Assembly (NCBI GenBank): GCA_028281205.1
Contig: JANQKJ010000015.1
Span: 1-29,466, forward strand
Direction: 5' to 3'
DNA from: Gammaproteobacteria bacterium
Lineage (GTDB): Bacteria; Pseudomonadota; Gammaproteobacteria; UBA4575
Length of the DNA stretch: 29,466 nt
Both the position numbers and the translations under genes were made by a program. Of the stretch, positions 1 to 8,599 are shown piece by piece (position 1 is the first letter of the stretch; each line of letters starts with the position of its first letter). The notes below the pieces were generated by a model. The model was not told the DNA's origin. It did no database searches and saw only the letters and a program-made list of their open reading frames with translations.

Positions 1-1
1 T

Positions 2-802
2 AACTGTTCAGTCATGCAGGCTGCGCATGGGATCATAGATATGGCCAATGCCCACATGACCCAAGCACTGCGTGTGATATCCATACATCGTGGTCATAAC
101 CCAAGTGACTTTAGTTTATTTCCTTTTGGCGGGGCGGGTGGCTTGCATATGTGTGCGGTGGCCGAGCAACTTGGAATCTGGCAAATTCTCATGCCGCGCA
201 ATGCCGGTATACTTTCTGCGCAAGGCATGCTTTATGCGCCAGTCGGGCAAATGAGCTCGCGGTCAGTATGCCAGCTGTGGACTCATGAGAGCCATCGGTT
301 GGCGACTAGCCTATTCACGCAATTAGAAAATGATGCGCTGTCACAGCTCCAGCAAATAGGCATTCACGCCCAGCGTATTGAACGATGGTTGGAGCTGCGT
401 TATCAGGGCCAATCGAGCACTATTAGTTTAGCCTGGGATGAATGCGGGGATGTCAGCCGCAGCTTTGGGGAAGCACACCAGCAGCGTTATGGTTTCATGC
501 TTGCTAAACATCCTATTGAATTAGTCACTTTAAGAGTATGGGCATATCAAGACGTACCGCAGCCTGAGTTAGAACGACTTGATAATGATAAACCGGGACC
601 ACCTATAGACCACTGTCAGATAGATGGAGAAAGTGAGGCTGTGCCTATATTGTTACGTGCGCAGTTAGCTAATGGACAACAAATACGCGGACCAAGTGTC
701 ATTCTGGAAGATTCTGGTACCTTATTCATAGCATCAAGTTGGCGCGGTGAGGTGACTGAGTATGGGCATATTCGTCTGCAAATGAACACAGATTGTCCTT
801 AA
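2..802 (+). CDS. Hydantoinase/5-oxoprolinase A-type protein, C-terminal part (5' end outside window)
   Basis: The reading frame is open to the left edge, so only about the last 266 residues of a protein that is normally near 680-700 residues are present. Family members (HyuA, or the N-terminal half of oxoprolinase) carry out ATP-dependent opening of hydantoin or 5-oxoproline rings in the cytoplasm. Recognisable landmarks are AAHGI near the start, FGGAGGLH (usually FGGAGPLH), RYQGQ, the AHQQRYGF box followed by ELVTLRV, and a terminal GPSVILEDSGT segment typical of the C-terminal beta domain. The P-to-G change in the GGAGPLH box is unusual. No HyuB-type partner gene follows; the next gene is an unrelated desaturase 83 bases on. 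The substrate cannot be assigned. Confidence 0.85.
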   Translation, partial: NCSVMQAAHGIIDMANAHMTQALRVISIHRGHNPSDFSLFPFGGAGGLHMCAVAEQLGIWQILMPRNAGILSAQGMLYAPVGQMSSRSVCQLWTHESHRLATSLFTQLENDALSQLQQIGIHAQRIERWLELRYQGQSSTISLAWDECGDVSRSFGEAHQQRYGFMLAKHPIELVTLRVWAYQDVPQPELERLDNDKPGPPIDHCQIDGESEAVPILLRAQLANGQQIRGPSVILEDSGTLFIASSWRGEVTEYGHIRLQMNTDCP

Positions 803-815
803 TCTCATGCTAGGC

Positions 816-845
816 TTGCCGCTGATACCAATGCACACGTATGAT
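816..845 (+). promoter_or_regulatory. Possible sigma-70 promoter for the desaturase gene
   Basis: TTGCCG at 816-821 and TATGAT at 840-845 are separated by 18 bases and lie about 40 bases before the desaturase start. The match is moderate, and nothing but position supports it. Confidence 0.3.
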
Positions 846-885
846 TTGTCGCTATTAGAGCTAGGGAGACACAAAGGGTTTTAAG

Positions 886-2085
886 ATGCTGGAAGGAATA
901 TTGAATTTACCTTGGTGGGGAGATGCACTGTGTGTGCTACTTGCCACGCATTTCACCATCGTTTCTGTGACATTGTATTTGCATCGTTGCCAATCTCATC
1001 GTGCCATTACATTACATCCTATTATCAGCCATATATTCCGTTTTTGGTTATGGATAACTACCGGTCAAACGACTAAGGCATGGGTGTCCGTGCACCGTAA
1101 ACATCATGCCTGCACTGAAGGTAAAGACGACCCGCACAGCCCTTATGTTTACGGCATCAAAAAGGTTTTACTCGAAGGTGCCGAGTTGTACCGTGAAGCA
1201 GCCGCAGACCCAAAAATATGTGATGAATTTGGTCACGGTACACCTGACGACTGGTTAGAAAGGAACCTGTATGAACGTTATTCCTATGCCGGTTTAAGTA
1301 TTAGCTTTATTGCTTACTTGGTTTTATTTGGCCCATTAGGCCTTACTTATTGGGCAATCCAAATGGCATGGATACCATTTCTTGCTGCCGGTGTGGTTAA
1401 TGGTGCAGGTCATTATTGGGGCTACCGAAATTTTGAAACCCAAGATGGTTCGACCAATTTAATTAATATTGGCATCTTAATTGGCGGTGAAGAGTTACAT
1501 AATAATCACCATGCTTATCCCAGTTCGGCACGTTTTTCGGTGCATTGGTGGGAGTTCGATATTGGCTGGTTATACATACGTCTGCTCAGCTTGCTTAAGC
1601 TTGTACAAGTGAAAAAAGTGGCGCCACGACCGATTGTACAAAACCAGGTAAACGAAAAAGAGTTAGTCGATATCGAAGCTGTACGGGCTATGGTATCCAG
1701 TAAGTTGCACGTGATGGCCGATTACGCAAAACATGTCACTATGCCAGTATTAAAAGCTGAGATTGGCCAGGCAGAAGGCCATTACCGCCGCGCCTTAAAG
1801 CGCATCAAAAAGGGTTTAGTTAGAGAGCGCAGCCGAATGACAGCACCTCAGATAGAGCATCTAAATCAAGTATTGCGCGATAATCTGCAGTTAAAAGTTG
1901 TTTACGAATATCAACAGCGATTAACCCAAGTATGGACGCAGAAATATAGTAATAATGAAGGTATGTTACGCGCAGTAGCAGAGTGGTGCCAAGAGGCTGA
2001 GGCTACTGGAATTCGCGTACTAGAGGATTTTGCCCGCTCGTTACGTAACTATTCGCTTAAGCCGATATATAATCACGCGGTTTAG
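886..2085 (+). CDS. Membrane fatty-acid (delta-9 type) desaturase with C-terminal extension
   Basis: This 399-residue integral-membrane di-iron desaturase introduces a double bond into fatty acyl chains using O2. The three histidine boxes are clear: HRCQSHR at residues 33-39, HRKHHA at 70-75 and HNNHH at 205-209. An extra His sits in GAGHYWGY near residue 176. Hydrophobic segments lie at about 10-32, 45-60, 135-155 and 157-175. Residues after about 235 form a charged, helical C-terminal extension ending in a LEDFARSLRNYSL segment. From memory, this layout resembles Pseudomonas DesA-type acyl-lipid desaturases of about 395 residues rather than the short acyl-CoA type. The ATG is preceded by a GGGAG purine run at 864-868. 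The gene is convergent with rpmG. Head-group and position specificity are inferred only. Confidence 0.9.
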   Translation: MLEGILNLPWWGDALCVLLATHFTIVSVTLYLHRCQSHRAITLHPIISHIFRFWLWITTGQTTKAWVSVHRKHHACTEGKDDPHSPYVYGIKKVLLEGAELYREAAADPKICDEFGHGTPDDWLERNLYERYSYAGLSISFIAYLVLFGPLGLTYWAIQMAWIPFLAAGVVNGAGHYWGYRNFETQDGSTNLINIGILIGGEELHNNHHAYPSSARFSVHWWEFDIGWLYIRLLSLLKLVQVKKVAPRPIVQNQVNEKELVDIEAVRAMVSSKLHVMADYAKHVTMPVLKAEIGQAEGHYRRALKRIKKGLVRERSRMTAPQIEHLNQVLRDNLQLKVVYEYQQRLTQVWTQKYSNNEGMLRAVAEWCQEAEATGIRVLEDFARSLRNYSLKPIYNHAV

Positions 2086-2110
2086 AATTGAGCGTGGTGG
2101 ATAGATAAGC

Positions 2111-2266
2111 TTACTTAATTTTGGCTTCTTTATAGATTACGTGCTTACGGACTACTGGATCATACTTTTTCATTTCAAGTTTGTCCGGCATAGTGCGCTT
2201 ATTCTTGGTGGTAGTGTAGTAATGTCCAGTATCTGCGCTAGATACCAATTTGATTTTATCTCGCAT
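2111..2266 (-). CDS. rpmG: 50S ribosomal protein L33
   Basis: A 51-residue basic protein reading MRDKIKLVSSADTGHYYTTT at the start and ending in YKEAKIK is an unmistakable L33 of the large ribosomal subunit. It contains no cysteine, so it is the zinc-independent (C-minus) form. An AGGA stretch about eight bases upstream of the ATG can act as ribosome-binding site. It follows rpmB by 23 bases in the usual rpmB-rpmG operon. The gene is short but complete. Confidence 0.97.
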   Translation of the reverse strand: MRDKIKLVSSADTGHYYTTTKNKRTMPDKLEMKKYDPVVRKHVIYKEAKIK

Positions 2267-2289
2267 GATTCAATTCCTACTAATTGGAG

Positions 2290-2526
2290 TTATACACTCT
2301 CGCCGCGTGCACGAATATCGGCAAGTACTGCATCGATGCCTTTCTTATCAATAATGCGCATCCCTTTAGTCGATAAACGCAGCTTTACGAAACGACGCTC
2401 ACTTTCTACCCAGAATTTATGGGTGTGCAAATTAGGTAAAAATCGTCGGCGCGTCTTGTTATGTGCATGAGAAACATTGTTTCCAGCCACTGGGCGCTTA
2501 CCGGTCACTTGACATACTCTAGACAT
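2290..2526 (-). CDS. rpmB: 50S ribosomal protein L28
   Basis: This 78-residue protein begins MSRVCQVTGKRP and contains the family signature NNVSHAHNKTRRRFLPN, then the LRLSTKGMR and IDKKG segments. L28 is a basic component of the 50S subunit. Only Cys5 is present and no CxxC pair is seen, so it should not bind zinc, which matches the cysteine-free L33 beside it. It is the first gene of the rpmB-rpmG unit. The 144-base space before it is shared with the divergent folB gene and must hold both promoters. Confidence 0.98.
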   Translation of the reverse strand: MSRVCQVTGKRPVAGNNVSHAHNKTRRRFLPNLHTHKFWVESERRFVKLRLSTKGMRIIDKKGIDAVLADIRARGESV

Positions 2527-2617
2527 TTGTACAGTTTCTTGGTTTGTATAATCCGTTTGGGCGGCGTACCTTAACAGAAAGGGTTAGCCTTCACAATATT
2601 TCGCGTCGATTAGTAGC

Positions 2618-2645
2618 TTGAATACTGGCCGTGACGTGTTATTTA
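2618..2645 (+). promoter_or_regulatory. Possible folB promoter
   Basis: TTGAAT at 2618-2623 and TATTTA at 2640-2645 are separated by 16 bases, and the folB ATG lies about 25 bases further on. This is a weak match in the divergent rpmB/folB spacer. Confidence 0.28.
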
Positions 2646-2670
2646 ACAGGTTTTAATAGAATAGTTAACT

Positions 2671-3027
2671 ATGGACACAGTTTTTATACGTGATTTAAGC
2701 ATGGATGCGGTTATTGGTGTATTTGGCTGGGAGCGCCAGGTACAGCAAAAAATCACTGTTAATCTAGAAATGGCCACTGACATAGCGCGTGCAGCAGAAA
2801 CTGATGACCTCGCCCACACCCTTGATTACAAAGCGATCTCACAAAGCATTCGTGCCATTGTTGCGGACAGTCAGCCGCAGCTGGTTGAGACTCTAATTGA
2901 GCAGATTGCCAGCACGATTATGCGCGATTTTGATATTCCCTGGCTGCGCATATCCATTGCCAAACCGGGTGCCGTGCGAGGCTCTGCGGCGGTAGGAGTC
3001 ACCATCGAGCGTGGTGAAAGAGTCTAA
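2671..3027 (+). CDS. folB: Dihydroneopterin aldolase
   Basis: At 118 residues this is the normal length for FolB, which cleaves 7,8-dihydroneopterin to 6-hydroxymethyl-dihydropterin and glycolaldehyde in folate synthesis. The N-terminal VIGVFGWER segment carries the pterin-binding Glu. The central LDYKAIS segment and the C-terminal KPGAVRGS segment with the catalytic Lys are all present. The protein forms a homo-octameric tunnel-fold enzyme. folK starts three bases after its stop, so the two are almost certainly cotranscribed and act in consecutive steps. Confidence 0.95.
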   Translation: MDTVFIRDLSMDAVIGVFGWERQVQQKITVNLEMATDIARAAETDDLAHTLDYKAISQSIRAIVADSQPQLVETLIEQIASTIMRDFDIPWLRISIAKPGAVRGSAAVGVTIERGERV

Positions 3028-3030
3028 CTT

Positions 3031-3558
3031 ATGCCCAAAATATACATTGGTGTTGGCAGCAACATCGACAAACATGTACACATTCCACAGGTGATAAATG
3101 AGTTGGCTGAAGAATTTGGCCGTATTGATGTGTCACCTATCTATGAAACACCGGCTGAAGGTTTTAGCGGCGAAAACTTTTTTAATCTAGTTATTGCTGT
3201 TGAGTCAGAAATATCGGCGTATGAAATGCGCCGATATTTACGCCAGCTAGAGGCTCAGCATGGACGCGTCAGAGATAGCAAGAATCAGTTTATTTCACGT
3301 ACACTAGATTTAGACCAGTTGCTGTATGGTAGTAGCCAAATAAATCAAGATGGTGTGCATGTGCCAAGTTCAGATATCACTAATTATGCATTTGTATTAA
3401 AACCATTAGTCGATATCGCAGGAGATATGACGCACCCTATTCTTAGACTAACGTTTACCCAGTTATGGGATAGGTTTGATAAACAAGCACTGAATATGAA
3501 ACAAGTACAAATAGACGCACAGGCTAAACAAAAATTTGCGTCACCATCAGTGCCATAA
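3031..3558 (+). CDS. folK: 2-amino-4-hydroxy-6-hydroxymethyldihydropteridine pyrophosphokinase
   Basis: FolK transfers pyrophosphate from ATP to 6-hydroxymethyl-dihydropterin, the step after FolB. The 175-residue product has the N-terminal GVGSNI box, SPIYETPAEGFSG, the FFNLVI segment, and the SRTLDLDQLLYG signature holding the two Mg-binding aspartates. The loop before that signature reads HGRVRDSKNQFIS rather than the usual GRVR-x-RWGPR. The C-terminal tail, from about residue 140, is variable and polar. Its stop lies 10 bases from the stop of the convergent pteridine reductase gene. Confidence 0.95.
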   Translation: MPKIYIGVGSNIDKHVHIPQVINELAEEFGRIDVSPIYETPAEGFSGENFFNLVIAVESEISAYEMRRYLRQLEAQHGRVRDSKNQFISRTLDLDQLLYGSSQINQDGVHVPSSDITNYAFVLKPLVDIAGDMTHPILRLTFTQLWDRFDKQALNMKQVQIDAQAKQKFASPSVP

Positions 3559-3568
3559 TTAGTGCGGC

Positions 3569-4312
3569 TTAATTGCTTAGTGTACGCCCACCGTCAACGG
3601 AAATAATTTGCCCAGTTATATAGTCCGCTTTGCTTATTAAGAACCAGACGGTTTCAGCGATATCGCTGGGATGGCCCTCACGTTTGAGTGCGGTGCGCTG
3701 AATGATCTCTTGGTGTAGTGGTTCATACTCTTCTACTTCGGGCCACATAATCGCACCCGGTGCTACTCCATTAACGCGGACTGTGGGGGCTAATTCACGT
3801 GCCATAGATTTAGTTAACATAGCCAAACCTGCTTTCGCGATGGCATATACCGGATAACCTTTTAGTGGCCTGTCGGCATGGATGTCGACAATATTAACAA
3901 TACTGCCATTATGCTGCGTTAACTGGGATGCGCAGCCTTTACTTAAAAATAAAGGAGCTTGCAGGTTGACGCCGAGCAGGTCATTCCAGTGTTGAATGTT
4001 TATGTCTTCAAGCGGTGTTGGGTAGAACGTCGAAGCATTATTGACTAATACATCTAAACGTCCCCATATAGATTCGGCTTGTTGAATAAAAGAATCTATT
4101 TTTTCTATTTCAAGCAAATTGAACTGCAGTGTTGCGAGGCTATTGGCGCGCAAGGCATTTAACTCGTTAGCAATGTCATTAGCCGCATCTTGAGAGCCAT
4201 GGTAATGCAGAATCACATTCATGCCTTGTGCATGAAGCTTGCGTACGATTTCGGCACCAATTCTACGTGCAGCGCCTGTGACTAAAGCTACGCGTGTAGG
4301 TAATTGAGACAT
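3569..4312 (-). CDS. folM: FolM-type pteridine reductase (SDR family)
   Basis: This 247-residue short-chain dehydrogenase has the TGAARRIG nucleotide-binding motif at residues 12-19. The arginine there marks the NADPH-dependent pteridine-reductase branch. It also has NNAS at 91-94 and an Asp143...Tyr156-x3-Lys160 catalytic set, in which Asp replaces the usual Ser, as in PTR1 and FolM. It is likely to reduce dihydrofolate, or dihydromonapterin, to the tetrahydro form in the cytoplasm. The position next to folB-folK supports a pterin substrate. The C-terminal GQIISVDGGRTL segment is standard for SDRs. The exact substrate (folate versus monapterin) is not determined by sequence. Confidence 0.88.
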   Translation of the reverse strand: MSQLPTRVALVTGAARRIGAEIVRKLHAQGMNVILHYHGSQDAANDIANELNALRANSLATLQFNLLEIEKIDSFIQQAESIWGRLDVLVNNASTFYPTPLEDINIQHWNDLLGVNLQAPLFLSKGCASQLTQHNGSIVNIVDIHADRPLKGYPVYAIAKAGLAMLTKSMARELAPTVRVNGVAPGAIMWPEVEEYEPLHQEIIQRTALKREGHPSDIAETVWFLISKADYITGQIISVDGGRTLSN

Positions 4313-4421
4313 AGCAGTTCCTGTAAAACTTTTATTGCTTATTAATTTTAGACATTGGTTTGCTTAATGTACCATACCTGTATGATGGGGTTGGTTTATT
4401 TACAGTACGTGGTTGTTACAC

Positions 4422-5588
4422 ATGAAGGTTGAAATGCCAACACCTACACCTCAACAAATAAAGCGCAGCCAACGTTGTATGCAGGTAATTGTCGAGGCTA
4501 TTGAAAAACAACACGGTGCAATTAGCTTCGAGCATTACATGCAACTGTGTTTGTACAGTGAGAAGCTTGGTTACTATGAGAGTGGCACAGATATATTTGG
4601 TGCTGATGGCGACTTCACAACCAGTCCGGAACGCAGTGTTTATTTTGCGACAGCATTTGCTGCATATATACAACGGCTACAAAAAACACTGCCGAATTTA
4701 TGTGTTGTAGAAATTGGCGCAGGCAGTGGCAAATTTGCTAATGATTTAATCACTCGCCTACAGCAATTAAAATGCTTACCCAAGCAATACATAATTGTTG
4801 AAAAAAGTGCTGCCTTGAGGGCACGACAGCAACACAATTTAGCTCAGCATAAAGACACATGCGAAATAGTTTGGCTGCAACAACCAACGCAGCTGATTGA
4901 AAATGCAGTGGTGATTGCCAATGAGGTAGTGGATGCATTACCAGTTAGATTGCTAGCCATACGTAATAATCAAATTAATGAACGCTATGTCTGTGTTGAC
5001 GGTAGTGGTGTGCTGGAGTTTTGTGATTATCTAGCCAATGAATATTTAGAAAAATTAGTTCGTGAACGTATACCGCAGCAGCTGCTTAATCAGGACACGC
5101 ATACCTATCGCGCAGATATTAATTTACAGTTAGATAATTTTGTCGAACAAATTGCATCATTTGTGAAGCAAGGGATATTTTTTTATATCGACTACGGTTA
5201 TCCTCGTCGCGAGTACTATCATGAACAGCGACACATGGGGACATTAGTGTGCCACTTTAAACATACGACTAATGAGCAGCCCTTATTGTGGCCTGGCTTG
5301 CAAGATATTTCGTGCAATGTGGACTTTACTGCTTTAGCGGAAGCGGCTGATAAAGCCAAGCTGCATATAGATTGCTATACCACCCAAGCGCATTTTTTGC
5401 TGGCCAGTCAGTTGTTAGAAAATGTAACGTTTGATGATCAGCTTACTACGCTTAATCAGCATAGCGAGCTGAAAAAATTATTAATGCCAGGAGAGATGGG
5501 CGAACGCTTCCAGGTTATGGTGTTGAGTAAGAACTTAGATTTATCCGGGCATCAATTTACCACTAGAGATTTATTGCACCGACTATAA
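4422..5588 (+). CDS. MidA/NDUFAF7-family SAM-dependent methyltransferase (DUF185)
   Basis: This 388-residue protein starts at the ATG at 4422. An upstream in-frame TTG at 4413 has no advantage. Landmarks are ISFEHYMQLCLYSEKLGYY, FGADGDFTTSPE, the SAM-binding VVEIGAGSGKFANDL loop, ANEVVDALPV, FYIDYGYPRREYYH and the C-terminal LMPGEMGERFQVM. Eukaryotic members (MidA/NDUFAF7) methylate an arginine of a complex I subunit. Bacterial substrates are poorly known. An NDUFA9-like complex I-associated protein is encoded about 3 kb downstream, which is suggestive but not proof of a link. uppP begins 10 bases after its stop, so the two are probably cotranscribed. Confidence 0.88.
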   Translation: MKVEMPTPTPQQIKRSQRCMQVIVEAIEKQHGAISFEHYMQLCLYSEKLGYYESGTDIFGADGDFTTSPERSVYFATAFAAYIQRLQKTLPNLCVVEIGAGSGKFANDLITRLQQLKCLPKQYIIVEKSAALRARQQHNLAQHKDTCEIVWLQQPTQLIENAVVIANEVVDALPVRLLAIRNNQINERYVCVDGSGVLEFCDYLANEYLEKLVRERIPQQLLNQDTHTYRADINLQLDNFVEQIASFVKQGIFFYIDYGYPRREYYHEQRHMGTLVCHFKHTTNEQPLLWPGLQDISCNVDFTALAEAADKAKLHIDCYTTQAHFLLASQLLENVTFDDQLTTLNQHSELKKLLMPGEMGERFQVMVLSKNLDLSGHQFTTRDLLHRL

Positions 5589-5598
5589 AGAAAGCAAA

Positions 5599-6390
5599 GT
5601 GGATTTTATTCAAATAATAGCATTAGGCATTATTCAAGGCTTAACCGAATTTTTGCCGGTTTCCAGTTCGGCGCATCTTGTATTAGTGTCTATTGTCATG
5701 GGCTGGGAAGATCAAGGTCTGTTAATGGACGTTGCTGCTCATGCAGGTAGCTTGTTAGCGGTGCTGATTTATTTTCGCAAAGAATTAAAGCAAATGATGC
5801 AAGCATTAAGCAACTCGGCTTTACCGGAGAATGCTGAAACATTACATTTAATGAAAGGCATAGCAGTAGCAACAATTCCAATTGTAGTTGCAGGTTTGTT
5901 ATTTGCAGATGCTATTGAAACATATTTGCGCAGTGCTTACGTTATTGCTGCCACCACAATTTTATTTGCTTTGTTGCTAGCTTATGCTGATCGTGTTCAC
6001 GAGAGTCAACGCAATGAATATCAGCTCGGTTGGAAAGCTATATTATTTATTGGTTTTGCACAAGTGTTTGCACTCATTCCCGGGACTTCCAGATCAGGCG
6101 TGACAATAACAGCAGGTTTAATGATGGGCTTGAGTAAAGTTGCCGCGGCACGGTTTTCATTTTTATTGTCTATTCCAACCATCCTTGCGGCAATAAGCTA
6201 TAAATCAATGCAATTACACTCTACGCAAATAAATGTTGATTATATCGCAACGCTAGGAGTATTTTTCATCTCTGGTGTGGTCGCATATTTATGTATTGAA
6301 GCTTTTGTGCGTTTTGTCAATGTGGTTGGGATGATGCCTTTTGTTATATATAGGCTGATTTTGGGTGCATTGTTACTGTTATTTATTTAA
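5599..6390 (+). CDS. uppP: Undecaprenyl-diphosphatase (UppP/BacA)
   Basis: This 263-residue inner-membrane enzyme dephosphorylates undecaprenyl diphosphate, recycling the lipid carrier for peptidoglycan and other wall polymers. The two catalytic signatures are intact: GLTEFLPVSSSAHLVL at residues 14-29, with Glu17 and the serine cluster, and PGTSRSG at 161-167, with Arg165. About seven to eight hydrophobic helices are visible. The start is GTG, preceded by the purine run AAAGAAAGCAAA. It lies 10 bases after the methyltransferase gene. Its 3' end overlaps that of cca by eight bases on the opposite strand. Confidence 0.96.
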   Translation: MDFIQIIALGIIQGLTEFLPVSSSAHLVLVSIVMGWEDQGLLMDVAAHAGSLLAVLIYFRKELKQMMQALSNSALPENAETLHLMKGIAVATIPIVVAGLLFADAIETYLRSAYVIAATTILFALLLAYADRVHESQRNEYQLGWKAILFIGFAQVFALIPGTSRSGVTITAGLMMGLSKVAAARFSFLLSIPTILAAISYKSMQLHSTQINVDYIATLGVFFISGVVAYLCIEAFVRFVNVVGMMPFVIYRLILGALLLLFI

Positions 6391-7522
6391 TCGATTTTAG
6401 CTGTTTGTTAATTTCTTCAATACGCAGTTTTTTGATCGTTTCCCCGATCACTTTTCCATCCAGATCTTGCTTATCTTTTTCGTTAATACTAATTGCGTTT
6501 AATTGGGGAACCAGCTCAATCAAAAACGATAGAGACTTTGATGGGCATGAATTAAAAATGATTTGTGCGCTCTGCATACATTGCAGAATATTTAAACAAC
6601 GTGATTGGCGGCGGAAGGCATCAAGTGCATGCAGTACAGAGTAAATCTCAGCACTACTAGATTCCATGCAACTGCAGCATGGCAGAAAATGCTTTACAGC
6701 TAATAAGGCAAGCTCTTGTAAATTACCCGGGCTGGCAAATGAATGATTAATGGCTTTTGCTATGTCAATACTGAAAGCGTTATCCATCTCGCTAGCGAGC
6801 AATACTAAACAAGCATATCGATGTGAGTGATTTGTAATATGCTTGAGCTGTGATAAGTTTAATAAAGTTTCCTTTTTCTCTAATGCAGTTGCCAAGTGAG
6901 GAGCAATGCGCTGCAAGGCATTTGTTTGTAATAGCACAAGAATAAAAATTTCCGGGTGATCAGTTTCCAAGGCATATTGGGCTTCTTGCCAGATACGCTC
7001 TTTGGATAATTGCTCTAACTCACCACTAGCACTAACTGACCTCATTAGAGCCAATGTGTCAGGAGCGATAGTAAATCCAAGCGCCCAAAATCTTGCGGCG
7101 AAACGTGCAACTCTCAATACGCGTAACGGGTCTTCTGAAAAAGCCGGTGAAACATGCCTCAATATGCGCTTGTTAATATCATTTTGCCCGCCATATGGAT
7201 CAATCAGTGTGCCATCTTCATCTTCAGCCATAGCATTGATTGTTAAATCACGGCGTTGTAAATCTTGCTCAAGTGTAACGTCAGGGCTACTGAATACATC
7301 AAACCCGCAATGACCGCTACCCGATTTGCGCTCAGTGCGTGCCAATGCATATTCTTCATTCGAAGATGGATGTAGGAACACAGGAAAATCTTTGCCTACT
7401 TGATGAAAGCCTTGCTGTAATAACTCTTCTGCTGTGGAACCGACTACTACCCAGTCCCGTTCATGTACTGGTAGACTCAATAGCTTGTCACGCACTGCAC
7501 CTCCAACCAAGAATTTTTGCAT
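6383..7522 (-). CDS. cca: CCA-adding enzyme (tRNA nucleotidyltransferase)
   Basis: The protein (379 residues) adds or repairs the 3'-CCA of tRNAs. N-terminal motifs are those of class II enzymes: LVGGAVRDKLL, HERDWVVVGST, FPVFLHPSSNEEYALARTE, and the RRDLTINAMA motif with the RILRHVSPAFSEDPLRVLRVARFAA region that reads the tRNA. It is shorter than E. coli Cca (412). Its C-terminal part, after about residue 220, shows no HD motif, so the phosphohydrolase domain of the multifunctional form appears to be missing or degenerate. It starts only 15 bases from the divergent aminopeptidase gene and its stop overlaps uppP. Confidence 0.95.
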   Translation of the reverse strand: MQKFLVGGAVRDKLLSLPVHERDWVVVGSTAEELLQQGFHQVGKDFPVFLHPSSNEEYALARTERKSGSGHCGFDVFSSPDVTLEQDLQRRDLTINAMAEDEDGTLIDPYGGQNDINKRILRHVSPAFSEDPLRVLRVARFAARFWALGFTIAPDTLALMRSVSASGELEQLSKERIWQEAQYALETDHPEIFILVLLQTNALQRIAPHLATALEKKETLLNLSQLKHITNHSHRYACLVLLASEMDNAFSIDIAKAINHSFASPGNLQELALLAVKHFLPCCSCMESSSAEIYSVLHALDAFRRQSRCLNILQCMQSAQIIFNSCPSKSLSFLIELVPQLNAISINEKDKQDLDGKVIGETIKKLRIEEINKQLKSIK

Positions 7523-7537
7523 CGTATATTTAATAGT

Positions 7538-8596
7538 ATGGTGGTTAGAAAAAGTATTTTTACGCAGATTTTATTAGGCATAAGCTTACTACAAATAAGC
7601 GCATGTTCGTCATTTGGCTATTTACTGCATACCAGTAGCGGGCATCTGCAAATGATGAGTCAGCGGCAATCAATTCAAAGCTTGATTGAAAGCGAAGCTA
7701 CCGATGCGGACGACAAAAAAGCATTAGCAGAAGTGTTACAAATACGTAAGTTTGCCAGTGAAAAATTATTGCTGCCTGACAATAAAAGCTACACCAGCTA
7801 TGTGAATCTTGAGCGGGACTATGTCACATGGATAGTGTTTGCTGCGCAGCCTTTGTCATTGGACGCTAAAAACTGGTGTTTCTGGATAGTGGGCTGTGTG
7901 CCATACCGTGGTTACTTTGATTACGATAAGGCTGTGGATTTTTCTATCCAGCTACGACAACAAGGTTATGAAACTTATCTAGCCCCAGTGCCTGCTTATT
8001 CAACATTAGGTTGGTTCAGCGATCCAGTATTAAGCAGCATGCTTAACCGCGGACGAGTGGTTACGGCTGAATATATTTTTCATGAATTGGCCCATCAGCA
8101 GCTATATATAAAAAATGATGCCAGTTTCAATGAGGCGTTTGCTACTGCGGTAGGGCAATTGGGTACTTCCTACTGGTTAGCTGATAACGGCAAGCAAGAT
8201 ACTTTACAACGTTATCTTAAGGCTAATCAGCATAAACAAGAAATTTACCGCATTGTTAGCGACCTGAGAATGCAGTTACAAAAAATTTATCAATCAGCAA
8301 TAGATGACAACAGTAAGCAAGATTTAAAACAGCAAGCGTTAACAGGATATCAGCAACTAATGGCTGAACAGCTTGAAGCATGGAATAGGTATGACCAATA
8401 TAAAGACTGGTTATTAAACGATATTAATAATGCAAAGTTGAATGCGTTTTCCACTTATCGTGATTTAGTGCCGCTATTTGTTGACTTATATGAACGTTGC
8501 AATAAAAAGTTTGATAAATTTTATCACGCAGTTGAAAGTATGCGTGCTGTAGAACAACAGCAGAGAGTAAAACAACTGGCAAGTATGCAGTGTTGA
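7538..8596 (+). CDS. Putative lipoprotein aminopeptidase (PF10023/DUF2265 family)
   Basis: Starting at the ATG at 7538 gives 352 residues with a lipoprotein signal: basic VVRK, a hydrophobic stretch and a lipobox ISAC ending at Cys23, consistent with lipidation and envelope anchoring. A zinc-protease motif HELAH at residues 182-186 is followed by NEAFAT, with the third-ligand Glu near 199. These match the predicted aminopeptidase family PF10023 as I remember it. Further landmarks are WIVGCVPYRGYFD and YSTLGWFSDPVLSSML. A longer frame from a TTG at 7517 would blur the signal peptide. Substrate unknown. It is divergent from cca and ends three bases from the next, convergent gene. Confidence 0.85.
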   Translation: MVVRKSIFTQILLGISLLQISACSSFGYLLHTSSGHLQMMSQRQSIQSLIESEATDADDKKALAEVLQIRKFASEKLLLPDNKSYTSYVNLERDYVTWIVFAAQPLSLDAKNWCFWIVGCVPYRGYFDYDKAVDFSIQLRQQGYETYLAPVPAYSTLGWFSDPVLSSMLNRGRVVTAEYIFHELAHQQLYIKNDASFNEAFATAVGQLGTSYWLADNGKQDTLQRYLKANQHKQEIYRIVSDLRMQLQKIYQSAIDDNSKQDLKQQALTGYQQLMAEQLEAWNRYDQYKDWLLNDINNAKLNAFSTYRDLVPLFVDLYERCNKKFDKFYHAVESMRAVEQQQRVKQLASMQC

Positions 8597-8599
8597 GAT

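Noticed and set aside
2141..2470. 109-codon open frame on plus across rpmG and rpmB
   Set aside because: It lies antisense to two certain ribosomal protein genes and has no coding signature.
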